From Clostridium massiliamazoniense (GTDB taxonomy: Bacteria; Bacillota; Clostridia; Clostridiales; Clostridiaceae): 64,000 bases of DNA. The first letter of the stretch is position 1, and each line of letters opens with the position of its first letter. Below are positions 35,765-44,008 of this stretch, piece after piece. A model generated the notes under the pieces. The model saw nothing but the letters and a program-made list of their open reading frames with translations, was not told the DNA's origin and did no database searches. Both the position numbers and the translations under genes were made by a program. The stretch is taken from positions 658,637-722,636 of the forward strand of contig NZ_LN879467.1 of assembly GCF_001403635.1 (NCBI RefSeq). The letters run 5' to 3'.

Positions 35765-36658
35765 ATGGAAAAAATAGAGGCGAAGAAGCTTATATCTTCC
35801 TATAGAGAGAATGACCTATGGTTTGATGCAAATTATGGGATGAATATATATAAAGGATGTCCACATGGATGTATATATTGCGATTCAAGAAGTAGTTGTT
35901 ATAATATTATAGATTTTGATAAAGTTAGAGCTAAAGAAAATGTATTAGAAATTTTAGAAAGGGATTTAAAATCCAAAAGAAAAAAAGGAATTATAGGAAC
36001 TGGAGCTATGAGTGATCCTTATAATCCTTTAGAGAAAAAATATGAGTATACTAGAGAGGCATTAAAGCTCATAAATAAATATGGTTTTGGTGTTGCTATA
36101 GATACTAAGAGTTCCCTAATAACTAGAGATATAGATATTCTAAAAAAAATTCAAGAACATTCACCTGTTATAGTAAAGGTTACTATAACAACATTTGACG
36201 ATAAATTAGGAAAATTAATTGAACCCAATGTAAGCACTAGTAGTGAAAGGTTTAAAGCTGTAAAAAAACTTAGAGATAATGGAATTTATACTGGAATTTT
36301 AATGATGCCTATATTACCTTTTATAAATGATACTGAAGAGAATATTAGAAATTTAGTTAAAGAAGGAGCTAAGGCAGGTGCTAAATTTATTTTTTCTTTT
36401 GGAATTGGTGTAACTTTAAGAGGAAATCAAAGAGAGCATTTCTTTAATAAATTAAAAAAATTATTCCCTAAAGATGATTTAGTTCATAAATATATAAATA
36501 CTTATGGAGAAAGTTATGAATGTCCATCACCTAATTGGGAAAGCTTATGGAGTGTGTTTACTGAGGAATGTGAAAAAAATAATATTTTATATAAAATGGA
36601 AGATATAGTAAGAAGTTATAGAAAAAATTATACTGAAGAACAATTATCCTTATTTTAA
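35765..36658 (+). CDS. SPL-family radical SAM protein with clamp-binding-like C-terminus
   Basis: The 297-residue radical SAM protein carries the 4Fe-4S motif 'CPHGCIYCDSRS' (CxxxCxxC, near 34-41). It also has 'GTGAMSDPYNPLEKKYEYTR' and 'TITTFDDKLGKLIEPN', typical of the COG1533 branch related to spore photoproduct lyase. It lacks the full SplB N-terminus, so activity on DNA photoproducts is not assured. The last residues, 'EEQLSLF', fit the bacterial sliding-clamp-binding consensus QL(S/D)LF, suggesting DNA repair or replication-linked work. ATG 35765 is chosen because GGAG is 6 bases upstream; ATGs at 35753 and 35762 are poorly placed. Confidence 0.85.
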   Translation: MEKIEAKKLISSYRENDLWFDANYGMNIYKGCPHGCIYCDSRSSCYNIIDFDKVRAKENVLEILERDLKSKRKKGIIGTGAMSDPYNPLEKKYEYTREALKLINKYGFGVAIDTKSSLITRDIDILKKIQEHSPVIVKVTITTFDDKLGKLIEPNVSTSSERFKAVKKLRDNGIYTGILMMPILPFINDTEENIRNLVKEGAKAGAKFIFSFGIGVTLRGNQREHFFNKLKKLFPKDDLVHKYINTYGESYECPSPNWESLWSVFTEECEKNNILYKMEDIVRSYRKNYTEEQLSLF

Positions 36659-36728
36659 ATTTCTTTAGTATAGAAGTTAAATGCATAGGAAAAACTACTT
36701 GTAACAACTATACTAAGAGGTGTTTTAA

Positions 36729-37013
36729 GTGGGAAAGAGTAATAATATAAATAAGTTATTTTCAAAAATTTTTGGACCAGATAAGGATAAGCAGTTATCA
36801 ACAAGAAAAAAGAAAGAAGCTTTAAGGTCTTATTATGGTGTAGTAGGTTTGGATGAAAAAATGTTAGAATCAAAATTTGGATCAGAGGAAGAAAAAGTTG
36901 AACTAGAAAAGAGAGTTAAAGTATTAATTGATGAAAATAATAAAAAATTAAGTCCTATGCTTCAAAAAGTAGTTAAGAAAACTCAAATTGCAATAAATGA
37001 AGATAATAAATAA
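36729..37013 (+). CDS. Small charged protein of unknown function
   Basis: The 94-residue, highly charged, probably soluble protein starts at GTG, 7 bases behind AAGAGGTG. It has no signal peptide or membrane segment. The middle 'KKKEALRSYYGVVGLDEKML' and the helical Lys/Glu-rich remainder match no family I recognise. It lies 70 bases after the radical SAM gene in the same direction and ahead of a clear terminator, so the two may be co-transcribed. Confidence 0.65.
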   Translation: MGKSNNINKLFSKIFGPDKDKQLSTRKKKEALRSYYGVVGLDEKMLESKFGSEEEKVELEKRVKVLIDENNKKLSPMLQKVVKKTQIAINEDNK

Positions 37014-37045
37014 TAATACAATTCTATAATTTGGTAAGTAGAAGT

Positions 37046-37075
37046 GGTTCAGCCTATTTAGGGCTGAACTTTTTA
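37046..37075 (+). terminator. Intrinsic terminator
   Basis: GGTTCAGCC pairs with GGGCTGAAC and is followed by TTTTT. Confidence 0.9.
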
Positions 37076-37234
37076 GTTAAAGTACTTTTATTCAAATAGT
37101 TAACTTTAGCAATTAAATATAAAATAATGGTAAACAAGGGTGTGATTTGGGATGTAAAGTTTTTATATTTTTCATTAAATAATTTTAATTGGAATTTATA
37201 AGACTACTGATATATAATATATGTAATTATACGG

Positions 37235-37340
37235 GACTAGAAAAAATTATGCTATAAATTGCTAATATATTTAGAGATAAAATTAGTTTAATATTAAGCT
37301 TAAGTTATATTAAATTTAAAGAACATTGTAATTTCTAGTC
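37235..37340 (+). ncRNA. Candidate structured leader upstream of the DedA-like gene
   Basis: GACTAGAAA (37235-37243) pairs perfectly with TTTCTAGTC (37332-37340), 44 bases before the start codon. Inside, TTTAATAT (37287-37294) pairs with ATATTAAA (37307-37314). This looks like a multi-stem leader RNA, but it fits no riboswitch class I can name. AT richness makes the inner stem weak evidence. Confidence 0.4.
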
Positions 37341-37383
37341 GAAAGATAAAGTATTAAGGAACCAAAGTGTAGAGGGGTGTAAA

Positions 37384-38685
37384 ATGAATTTTATAACTGA
37401 ATTATTTAATCAATATGGGTATATAGTATTATACTTAGCATTGTTATTAGAACTTTTAGGATTACCTCTTCCAGGAGAAATATTAATGACTTATTGTGGA
37501 TTTTTAGTTCTTCAAGGAAAGTTAAATCTTATTATATGCATCTTATTTGCTGCTGCTGGTATTATATCAGGAATAACTATAGCTTATTTTGTAGGGAAAA
37601 AATTAGGTGAAGGCTTCTTTCATAGGTATGGCGCAAAATTTCATATGGGACCAGATAAAATAGAAAAAATGACTAAAATGATGGACAAGTATGGAAATAA
37701 ATTATTAATAGTTGCTTATTTTATTCCAGGGGTAAGACATATAACAGGATATGTTTCTGGAGTACTTAATATGGATTTCAAAAAATTTGCTATTAATGCT
37801 TATTTAGGAGCTATAATATGGCCAACTACATTTATGATAATTGGAAAAACTTTAGGTGGAGACTGGGGAAAGTTAACGAAAAGTATTAGTAAGTATTTAA
37901 TAATTGGATGTGTTGTAATAGGAATTTTAATAATAATAGCCTATGCTATAAAGTATTATAGAGAACAAATAATGGACCTAATAGGTAGAATTATGAAATC
38001 TTACATAAGAGTTTTTAAATCATTAGAAAAGGTAAAATTTATAGTTTTAATATCAGCTACATTTTTTATAATATTTATAGGAGCTTTTGTTGCTTTAACA
38101 CAAAGTCTTATATCTAATTATCTAGAAAGATTTGATATAGTGACAACATATTTAATACAACATATATTTACAGGGGATTGGATAAATATTTTTGGTCGTA
38201 TAAACACTTTAGCAAGTGATAAAATAATTTTAGCAGTGACAATATTAATGATTATTTATGTTATAAAGGAAGATAAAGATAATCTTATAGAATTAAAATT
38301 ATTAATTTTAACAGTCTTAGGAGGAAAAATTTATGCTGACTTTTTAAATTTTATATTTAATAAGTTTGGTGTTGTTCAAAATTCTATAGTTAGACATATT
38401 GTTTATATTGTACCAAATGAACAAGTGCTAATGACTGTTATTGTTTATGGTTTTATAGGTTTTGTGCTTACAAGGCATATGGAAAAACATAGATCAAAAA
38501 ATATAATTGTATTAATTTTATTAATTATATTTATTTCAGCAGGATTAGGGGAAATAGTAATAAGACAAGTTAATCCAACAGAAATTATATTAGGTTATAT
38601 ATTAGGTGGTGCATGGCTAAGTCTTAATATAATTTTATTAGAGGTATTTAGAGTATTACAAAAAATAGGTAAAAATAAAATATAA
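37384..38685 (+). CDS. DedA-family membrane protein with degenerate PAP2-like C-terminal domain
   Basis: The 433-residue polytopic protein has a DedA/VTT N-terminal half (about 1-200): 'LGLPLPGEILMTYCGFLV', 'GKKLGEGFFHRYG' and 'RHITGYVSGVLNMDFKKFA', with the usual acidic and Arg residues. DedA proteins are lipid scramblases or flippases, including undecaprenyl-phosphate carriers. The second half (about 220-425) has five or six membrane segments in PAP2-phosphatase order. Where catalytic PAP2 motifs should be (PSGH, SRxxxxxH), 'NEQVLM' and 'RQVNPTEIILGYILGGAWL' are found instead, so it is probably not a phosphatase. A structured leader lies upstream. Confidence 0.78.
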   Translation: MNFITELFNQYGYIVLYLALLLELLGLPLPGEILMTYCGFLVLQGKLNLIICILFAAAGIISGITIAYFVGKKLGEGFFHRYGAKFHMGPDKIEKMTKMMDKYGNKLLIVAYFIPGVRHITGYVSGVLNMDFKKFAINAYLGAIIWPTTFMIIGKTLGGDWGKLTKSISKYLIIGCVVIGILIIIAYAIKYYREQIMDLIGRIMKSYIRVFKSLEKVKFIVLISATFFIIFIGAFVALTQSLISNYLERFDIVTTYLIQHIFTGDWINIFGRINTLASDKIILAVTILMIIYVIKEDKDNLIELKLLILTVLGGKIYADFLNFIFNKFGVVQNSIVRHIVYIVPNEQVLMTVIVYGFIGFVLTRHMEKHRSKNIIVLILLIIFISAGLGEIVIRQVNPTEIILGYILGGAWLSLNIILLEVFRVLQKIGKNKI

Positions 38686-38687
38686 AC

Positions 38688-38729
38688 AAAAAAATTATGG
38701 GGATTTAGGAGTAACCCCATAATTTTTTT
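38688..38729. terminator. Bidirectional terminator
   Basis: AAAAAAATTATGGGG pairs perfectly with CCCCATAATTTTTTT between two convergent genes, giving a T tract on both strands. Confidence 0.92.
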
Positions 38730-38731
38730 GT

Positions 38732-39754
38732 TTAATAAAGATATTTTTCTCTTAGGCTATTTATGTCTTCTTTATTTAAATTAAATTCATGTAGAAAATA
38801 ATCTTCTATAGTTTCATATTTTGAAAATATTTTATTAAAGGCTGCGTTAAAATATTCTTCCTTAACTTCCATTATAATTTTAAAGATAGTTATTTTATCT
38901 TCTGTATCTAAGTATGCTTTATATTTTTCTAGAGTAGAATCATTATAATTTTTTCTATAAATATTACTAGCTAGATAATCTTCTTTAACCTTATCCATTG
39001 GAACACCTAAAAGGAGTAGTATTAAGGCTGAACCGATACCAGTTCTATCTTTACCAGATTTGCAATGATAGACAAAAGGTCTTATATCATCTTCTTTAAG
39101 AATTTCTAAAAGTGCTTTAAAGGCTTTATTTTCAAAAACCATATCTTTATAGGAATCCTCTAAAAAGTTTATTGAGTCGCTATTATTAGAAAGGAAAGAT
39201 GATGAATTTTTTAAAAGATAGGCCATATCTAAATTACCATTAAAATTATCATTCATAGGCATAGCAGAAATATTTATATATTCAACATTTTTTATAGGCT
39301 TATCTTTTTCGTATTCAGCTTCTTGCTCAGAACGAAAATCTAAAATTTTTTTGAAATTAAGAGCTTCTAGATATTTTAAATCCTTATTAGTCAGAGTTGA
39401 AAGACTATCAGAACGATAAAATTTATTCCATTTAACTTTTTTTCCAAAGCTTGTCTCAAAACCACCTAAATCTCTAAAATTGCATGGTCCCTCTAATGGT
39501 AAACACCTTTCTGCTATTATGGCATTTTCAAAACCATTTGCTTCAAGAAGATAAAAATTACGAAGTTCCTCATTTGGATCTTTAAATTCTATGTTATTAG
39601 ATTTTGTTTGAAGGAGTATTTTTTTATTTTTAAAATCTGGACTTATATCATAATAAACAGATAAATTTGTATTATCTAAATTATTATCAAAAGTTAATAT
39701 TAAAGTGTTATTTTCTAATCTTTTCAATGTTAAATTTTTAAATTTTTTATTCAT
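38732..39754 (-). CDS. Tyrosine-protein phosphatase (Y_phosphatase3 / PTP-like)
   Basis: This 340-residue cytoplasmic phosphatase has a small N-terminal beta domain (about 1-80) followed by the PTP fold. It opens at 'GPCNFRDLGGFET' and has the catalytic P-loop 'HCKSGKDRTG' (Cys and Arg present, near 225-234). The family includes tyrosine and lipid phosphatases such as Listeria LipA and M. tuberculosis PtpB. No signal peptide is seen. ATG 39754 has AAAGGTAGGG 6 bases upstream; an in-frame TTG at 39814 would overlap the upstream gene's end. It follows the FmdE-like gene in one probable operon. Confidence 0.87.
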   Translation of the reverse strand: MNKKFKNLTLKRLENNTLILTFDNNLDNTNLSVYYDISPDFKNKKILLQTKSNNIEFKDPNEELRNFYLLEANGFENAIIAERCLPLEGPCNFRDLGGFETSFGKKVKWNKFYRSDSLSTLTNKDLKYLEALNFKKILDFRSEQEAEYEKDKPIKNVEYINISAMPMNDNFNGNLDMAYLLKNSSSFLSNNSDSINFLEDSYKDMVFENKAFKALLEILKEDDIRPFVYHCKSGKDRTGIGSALILLLLGVPMDKVKEDYLASNIYRKNYNDSTLEKYKAYLDTEDKITIFKIIMEVKEEYFNAAFNKIFSKYETIEDYFLHEFNLNKEDINSLREKYLY

Positions 39755-39807
39755 ACAAATCCCTACCTTTATATTTTCTTTAGTTGTATTAATAAGTGTT
39801 GTAGATT

Positions 39808-40332
39808 TTACCAACCTCTACTATAAGATTCAAAACAATCAATACAAACTATTTCTCCATTTTCTATATGTGCTTTACATTCAGCCATTTCTTCACCACA
39901 CTTAGAGCAAACTTCATTTTTAAAATGTCTAGCCTTTTCTGGTAAAGAAACCTTAACTTTTGAGAAGGATAATAATTCATCAATAGGTCCATTTAGAATA
40001 TAATTTTGGAAGCTTTCTCTATCCATTCCATTAGAGTGTCCATGAAAATAAATTCTAATACTTTCATTAGTTGCTCTATTAAAGATGGAATAAACTTGTT
40101 TTCCTGTATTTCGATATATTAGATTGCCTTTTCCTATGGAACAGCTAAGAAGCACTTGAATTGCATCTACAGAACAAGAATCATTCTCGGCTATGCATAC
40201 TAATTCTTCATCTTTAGAAGTTGAAATATTTAGCTTATCCATTGCAGCTTCGCATACTCTAACACCTATAGCTAGACCTGGACATTTGTGTCCATGAAAT
40301 TTACTAGCTTTTTCCCATAAGTCATTAATCAT
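39808..40332 (-). CDS. FmdE-like protein with C-terminal zinc ribbon
   Basis: The 174-residue protein matches the FmdE family (named for formylmethanofuran dehydrogenase subunit E). It opens 'FHGHKCPGLAIGVRVCEAAM', has 'NDSCSVDAIQVLLSC' with a conserved Cys, and ends in a four-Cys zinc ribbon, 'CSKCGEEMAECKA' and 'IVCIDC'. Clostridia lack methanofuran pathways, so the name describes fold only. Relatives are linked to molybdopterin or C1 metabolism. The start has AGGAGG upstream, and the phosphatase gene follows within 60 bases. Confidence 0.85.
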   Translation of the reverse strand: MINDLWEKASKFHGHKCPGLAIGVRVCEAAMDKLNISTSKDEELVCIAENDSCSVDAIQVLLSCSIGKGNLIYRNTGKQVYSIFNRATNESIRIYFHGHSNGMDRESFQNYILNGPIDELLSFSKVKVSLPEKARHFKNEVCSKCGEEMAECKAHIENGEIVCIDCFESYSRGW

Positions 40333-40551
40333 ACAAATAACCTCCTAAATAATAAGTATCTTATTTTAATTATATGACATAATGAAATATTTTTGTATCA
40401 CAATTAATAGTATCTTGTAGAAACTATAGCACTATAAAGTGCATACTTTACGAAAATATTATATATGTATAGAATTTATAAAAAAGTGGACTTTAAATTG
40501 TTATTGAAAATATGATTTAGAGTTTAAACAAAGGATTAGAGGAGAGTATAT

Positions 40552-41433
40552 ATGTCATTTAATAATAATGAAAGAGATAAATTTTATATAGAAAAAATAA
40601 ATGAAGTTAAAAAACTTATAAAGGAAGCTGACGCAATAGTTGTAGGGATAGGTGCTGGTATGTCTGCTTCTGGTGGAATAAATTATGGAGATTCTGAACT
40701 TGTAAAGAGGTGGTTTCCTGAATATTATGCTAAAGGATTTAGAGGACTTATGGAAATTCAATCAGTATTTTGGAATTTGTCAGATAAGAATGTTTTAGGA
40801 TATTGGGGGTATTGGGCAAGGCATATAGATTATATTCGTTATAAGTCAGAACTCTTAGAACCTTATAAAAATCTTTATAAAGTTTTAGAAGATAAAAATT
40901 ATTTTATTTGTACTACTAATGCTGATGGACAAGTGCAAAAAGCAGGATTTAGTAAAGATAAAATTTTTGCACCACAAGGAAATTATGATTCATTTCAATG
41001 TATAATTCCTTGTAATCATGAAGAAATATTTTATAACAAGACAATGATAGAGAATATGGTTAAGAGTATAAACGATAAATATGAGATAGAGAGTGATACT
41101 ATACCAAGATGTCCTAATTGTGGAGAGTATTTAATACCAAATTTAAGATGTGATGATAAATTTGTTGAAAAACCACACATGAGGACTATTAAAGCATATG
41201 AAGATTTTATAAATGATAATATAGATAAGAATATATTATTTATAGAGTTAGGTGTTGGATTTAATACACCTGTTATAATAAGATATCCTTTTGAGAGAAT
41301 TACTTATAATGCTAGAAAGGCTAAATTAATAAGAGTAAATAAAGGAATGGCAGAGGTACCTAGGGAAATAGCAGATAAATCAATTGCTTTAGACTTTGAT
41401 ATAAGTGAAGTTATAAAGGATATTATGAAGTAG
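40552..41433 (+). CDS. Class M sirtuin (SirTM), predicted protein ADP-ribosyltransferase
   Basis: The 293-residue protein has a Sir2 Rossmann fold: 'VVGIGAGMSASGGINYGD' (NAD-binding, near 26-43), 'CTTNADGQVQKAG' and a zinc module with 'CNHEEIF' and 'CPNCGEYLIPNLRC'. The sirtuin catalytic His is replaced by Gln in 'APQGNYDSFQC'. This change marks the SirTM class, which ADP-ribosylates a lipoylated GcvH-like protein in staphylococci and streptococci. The next gene is a macrodomain, the standard partner that removes the mark. The usual GcvH-L and lipoate ligase genes are not in this window. The ATG follows GAGGAGA. Confidence 0.85.
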   Translation: MSFNNNERDKFYIEKINEVKKLIKEADAIVVGIGAGMSASGGINYGDSELVKRWFPEYYAKGFRGLMEIQSVFWNLSDKNVLGYWGYWARHIDYIRYKSELLEPYKNLYKVLEDKNYFICTTNADGQVQKAGFSKDKIFAPQGNYDSFQCIIPCNHEEIFYNKTMIENMVKSINDKYEIESDTIPRCPNCGEYLIPNLRCDDKFVEKPHMRTIKAYEDFINDNIDKNILFIELGVGFNTPVIIRYPFERITYNARKAKLIRVNKGMAEVPREIADKSIALDFDISEVIKDIMK

Positions 41434-41491
41434 TTAAAATAGAAATATATTAAGTTGCAGAACGTATATAATGTAAATAGAGGTGAAGAGT

Positions 41492-42319
41492 ATGAAAGAA
41501 CTTGATTTTTTAATAAATAAATTAATAGAAGAGGATGAGAAATATAAAGATATAAAGATTCCAAGAGAATATAGTGATAAAAAAAATTTATTAAGGGCAC
41601 TTATGAATGTTAGAATGGCAGGAAATATAGATAAAGAGTTTTTAGAGGTGCAAAATAAGTTTTTGACAAAAGAGGTTAAAGAAAAAGGAGTAATTACCCT
41701 AGATAAAATAGAAACTGTAGATAATGAATTAGGAAGGTCAAAAGATAATAATCTTAATAAAAAACTTGGGAAAATTTCTATTTGGCAAGGCGATATAACT
41801 ACATTAGCAGTTGATGCTATTGTTAATGCAGCCAATAGCGAATTACTTGGGTGTTTTGTTCCATGTCATAGATGTATAGATAATGCTATTCACAGTCAAG
41901 CAGGGATAGAGTTAAGAGAAGAATGTTTTGAACTAATGAAGGAACAAGGTCACTTAGAAGAAACAGGAAAGGCAAAAATAACAAAGGGATATAATTTACC
42001 TGCAAAACATGTAATTCATACAGTAGGACCTATAGTATATAATGGACTAACAGAAAGTCTAAGAAATGATTTAAAATCATCTTATAAGTCATGTTTGGAA
42101 TTAATGATAGAAAATAATCTTAGAACTATAGCTTTTTGCTGTATATCTACGGGGGAATTTCATTTTCCAAATGGGGAAGCAGCTAAAATTGCATTAAAAA
42201 CTGTTCTAGAATTTTTAGAGGAAAATGGAGAAAAAGTAGATAGAATTATCTTTAATGTATTTAAGGATATTGATAAAGAAATATATAGTGATTTAATTAA
42301 AGATTTAATTAAAAAGTAA
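41492..42319 (+). CDS. SirTM-linked macrodomain (ADP-ribosyl hydrolase)
   Basis: This 275-residue protein has an N-terminal helical extension (about 1-85) and a macrodomain (about 90-272). The ADP-ribose loop is 'GDITTLAVDAIVNAANSELL'. It is followed by 'GCFVPCHRCIDNAIHSQAG', the Cys/His cluster of zinc-containing macrodomains found beside SirTM genes, then 'HVIHTVGPIVYNG' and 'CCISTGEFHFPNGEAAKIA'. It should remove the ADP-ribose added by the upstream SirTM. ATG 41492 has GAGGTG 6 bases upstream; a GTG at 41483 lies inside that site. The 58-base gap to the sirtuin gene suggests an operon. Confidence 0.88.
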   Translation: MKELDFLINKLIEEDEKYKDIKIPREYSDKKNLLRALMNVRMAGNIDKEFLEVQNKFLTKEVKEKGVITLDKIETVDNELGRSKDNNLNKKLGKISIWQGDITTLAVDAIVNAANSELLGCFVPCHRCIDNAIHSQAGIELREECFELMKEQGHLEETGKAKITKGYNLPAKHVIHTVGPIVYNGLTESLRNDLKSSYKSCLELMIENNLRTIAFCCISTGEFHFPNGEAAKIALKTVLEFLEENGEKVDRIIFNVFKDIDKEIYSDLIKDLIKK

Positions 42320-42329
42320 TTTAATGTCT

Positions 42330-42364
42330 AAAGAGAGAATGTATCAATAAAAGATGTATTCTTT
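42330..42364 (+). terminator. Terminator after the macrodomain gene (hairpin repeat copy H5)
   Basis: AAAGAGAGAATGTATC pairs with GATGTATTCTTT with one or two mismatches. The stem is a diverged copy of the H family hairpin. Confidence 0.6.
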
Positions 42365-42462
42365 AATTGGTATGCACAGGGATGTGAAATATACTTATTA
42401 TGTATTAATCTACCTAAAAAATTTAAAATGATTAGAAAAATTTAATATTGCACTGTAATAAT

Positions 42463-42495
42463 AAAAGCTAGTAGTTTGTACTCTTACTAGCTTTT
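42463..42495. terminator. Older terminator hairpin at the left edge of the IS element
   Basis: AAAGCTAGTA pairs with TACTAGCTTTT. The right arm ends exactly at the IS256 insertion point, and its last eight bases, TAGCTTTT, are duplicated at the other end of the IS. Confidence 0.75.
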
Positions 42496-43992
42496 GGAGA
42501 GACTAGATATTTTTGTGTAAATAATATTTTCTTATTGAAATAATACTGGAAATTTTAATATCCCAGTATTATTTTTTTACTTATTGGAATACTAAAACTA
42601 AGAGTTTTTTTCTTTTTTAGCATGTATTAAAAAATTATTTATTATATATTATTATTTTAAATGTACAAGCTTTTAAGCTAATTCATCATTTATTTGATTT
42701 TCAAACCTCAACATTAATTCGGTTAGCATAGCATCCCAATTAGGCGGAGGTTGAGTCTACTTTTCCATGATTTCTATTGTAGCTAAATAAACACACTTAT
42801 TTAATGATTTATCAGTAGGAAAAATAACTCTAACCTTAGTAAACTTACAGATTTGATGATTAAATCCTTCTAAAATATTTGTAGTATAAATCATTTTTCT
42901 TATTTGCGGTGAAAATTCAAAAAATGTTGATAGATTCGACCAATTATTATACCAAAAATCAATTACTATAGCATATTTAGAGTGCCATTTCTCTTTTAAC
43001 ATATCTAATTATGCTAACGAAAGTTCCTCTATTGAAGCCTTATAGACTTCCTTTAGATCTTTCATAAATTCCTTTTTATCTTTAGATGCCACATATTTTA
43101 TTGAATTTCTTATTTGATGAATTATACAAGTTTGAATATTAACTGACGGGAAAACGGTTTTTATTGCTTGTGGAAGTCCTTTTAAGACATCCATGTATGC
43201 AATAAGTATTTCTTTTACACCTCTATTTTTTAGGTTATTACATATTCCAAGCCAGAATTTAGCTCCTTCTGCTTCGTCAACCCAAATTCCTAATATATCT
43301 TTGTAGCCATCCATATCATAACCTAAGCATATGTAAACAGCTTTATTAATTATTTTCTCATTACTTCTAACTTTAAAATACATTGTATCTAAATATACTA
43401 TAGGATATATACGGTCTAACAGTTTATTTTGCTATTCAACAGCACTACTTAATACTTTATCTGTAATTTTAGACACTATAGACGGTGAGATTGTAATACT
43501 ATATAAATCTTCTATTTCAACTTGAATGTCACTAGTACTCAATAAAGATATTATTTTTTTATCTAATTCATTACATACTGTTTCATTTTTTTTAACTATC
43601 TTAGGTTCGAATTCACCATTTCTATCTCTAGGTATATTGAGATCAACATCTCCAAATGAACTTCTTAAATTTTTTTACTATGACCATTTTTATAATTGAC
43701 TCTTTCAAAATCTTCATCGTTTAAACGTTGATATTTACTCCTTCCGAGATGTTCTTCTATTTCACCTTTAAGGATATTTTCTAATACATTTTTAACAAGT
43801 TTTTGGATTAAACCATTCTTGTCCATAACATCATCAATAGTTTACATTTTTTTATTTCTTCATTGTAATCAAAATTGCTATTTTTCATATAACCACCTTC
43901 AAATCAATTAGTTATGTTATTCTAAAAATACAAATAAATTATATAAAAAAACTCCATATAGAATTATTTTTACACAAATCTATATAGAGTCT
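42496..43992 (-). mobile_element. Defective IS256-family insertion sequence
   Basis: The element is about 1.5 kb. The left end reads GAGACTAGATATTTTTGTGT and the right end, inverted, reads AAGACTCTATATAGATTTGT then GTAAAAATAAT: imperfect terminal inverted repeats. TAGCTTTT flanks both ends (42488-42495 and 43993-44000), the 8-bp target duplication expected for IS256. The transposase inside is disrupted. It split the gap between the macrodomain gene and the transglutaminase-like gene. Confidence 0.85.
42673..43888 (-). pseudogene. IS256-family (mutator-type) transposase, disrupted
   Basis: Pieces of an IS256 transposase lie in order from an ATG at 43888 to a stop at 42673. The N-terminal part includes 'EEHLGRSKYQRL' and 'FGDVDLNIPRDRNGEFEP'. 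The middle, open at 43383-43009, has 'GYDMDGYKDILGIW' and 'KNRGVKEILIAYMDVLKGLP' with the catalytic Asp. The last part, 43002-42757, has 'YTTNILEGFNHQ' with the catalytic Glu. Stops at about 43009, 43432 and 42757 and a frameshift near 43675 break it. The classical 'TDGLKG' reads 'MDVLKG', so the key Asp is kept but the motif is altered. Inactive. Confidence 0.88.
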
Positions 43993-44008
43993 TAGCTTTT
44001 ATTATTAA

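Larger units (their letters stand above)
37014..37383 (+). other. Intergenic region with terminator and structured leader
   Basis: The 370-base gap holds the terminator of the small charged protein gene and the closed stem structure at 37235-37340. No gene was seen. Confidence 0.55.
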
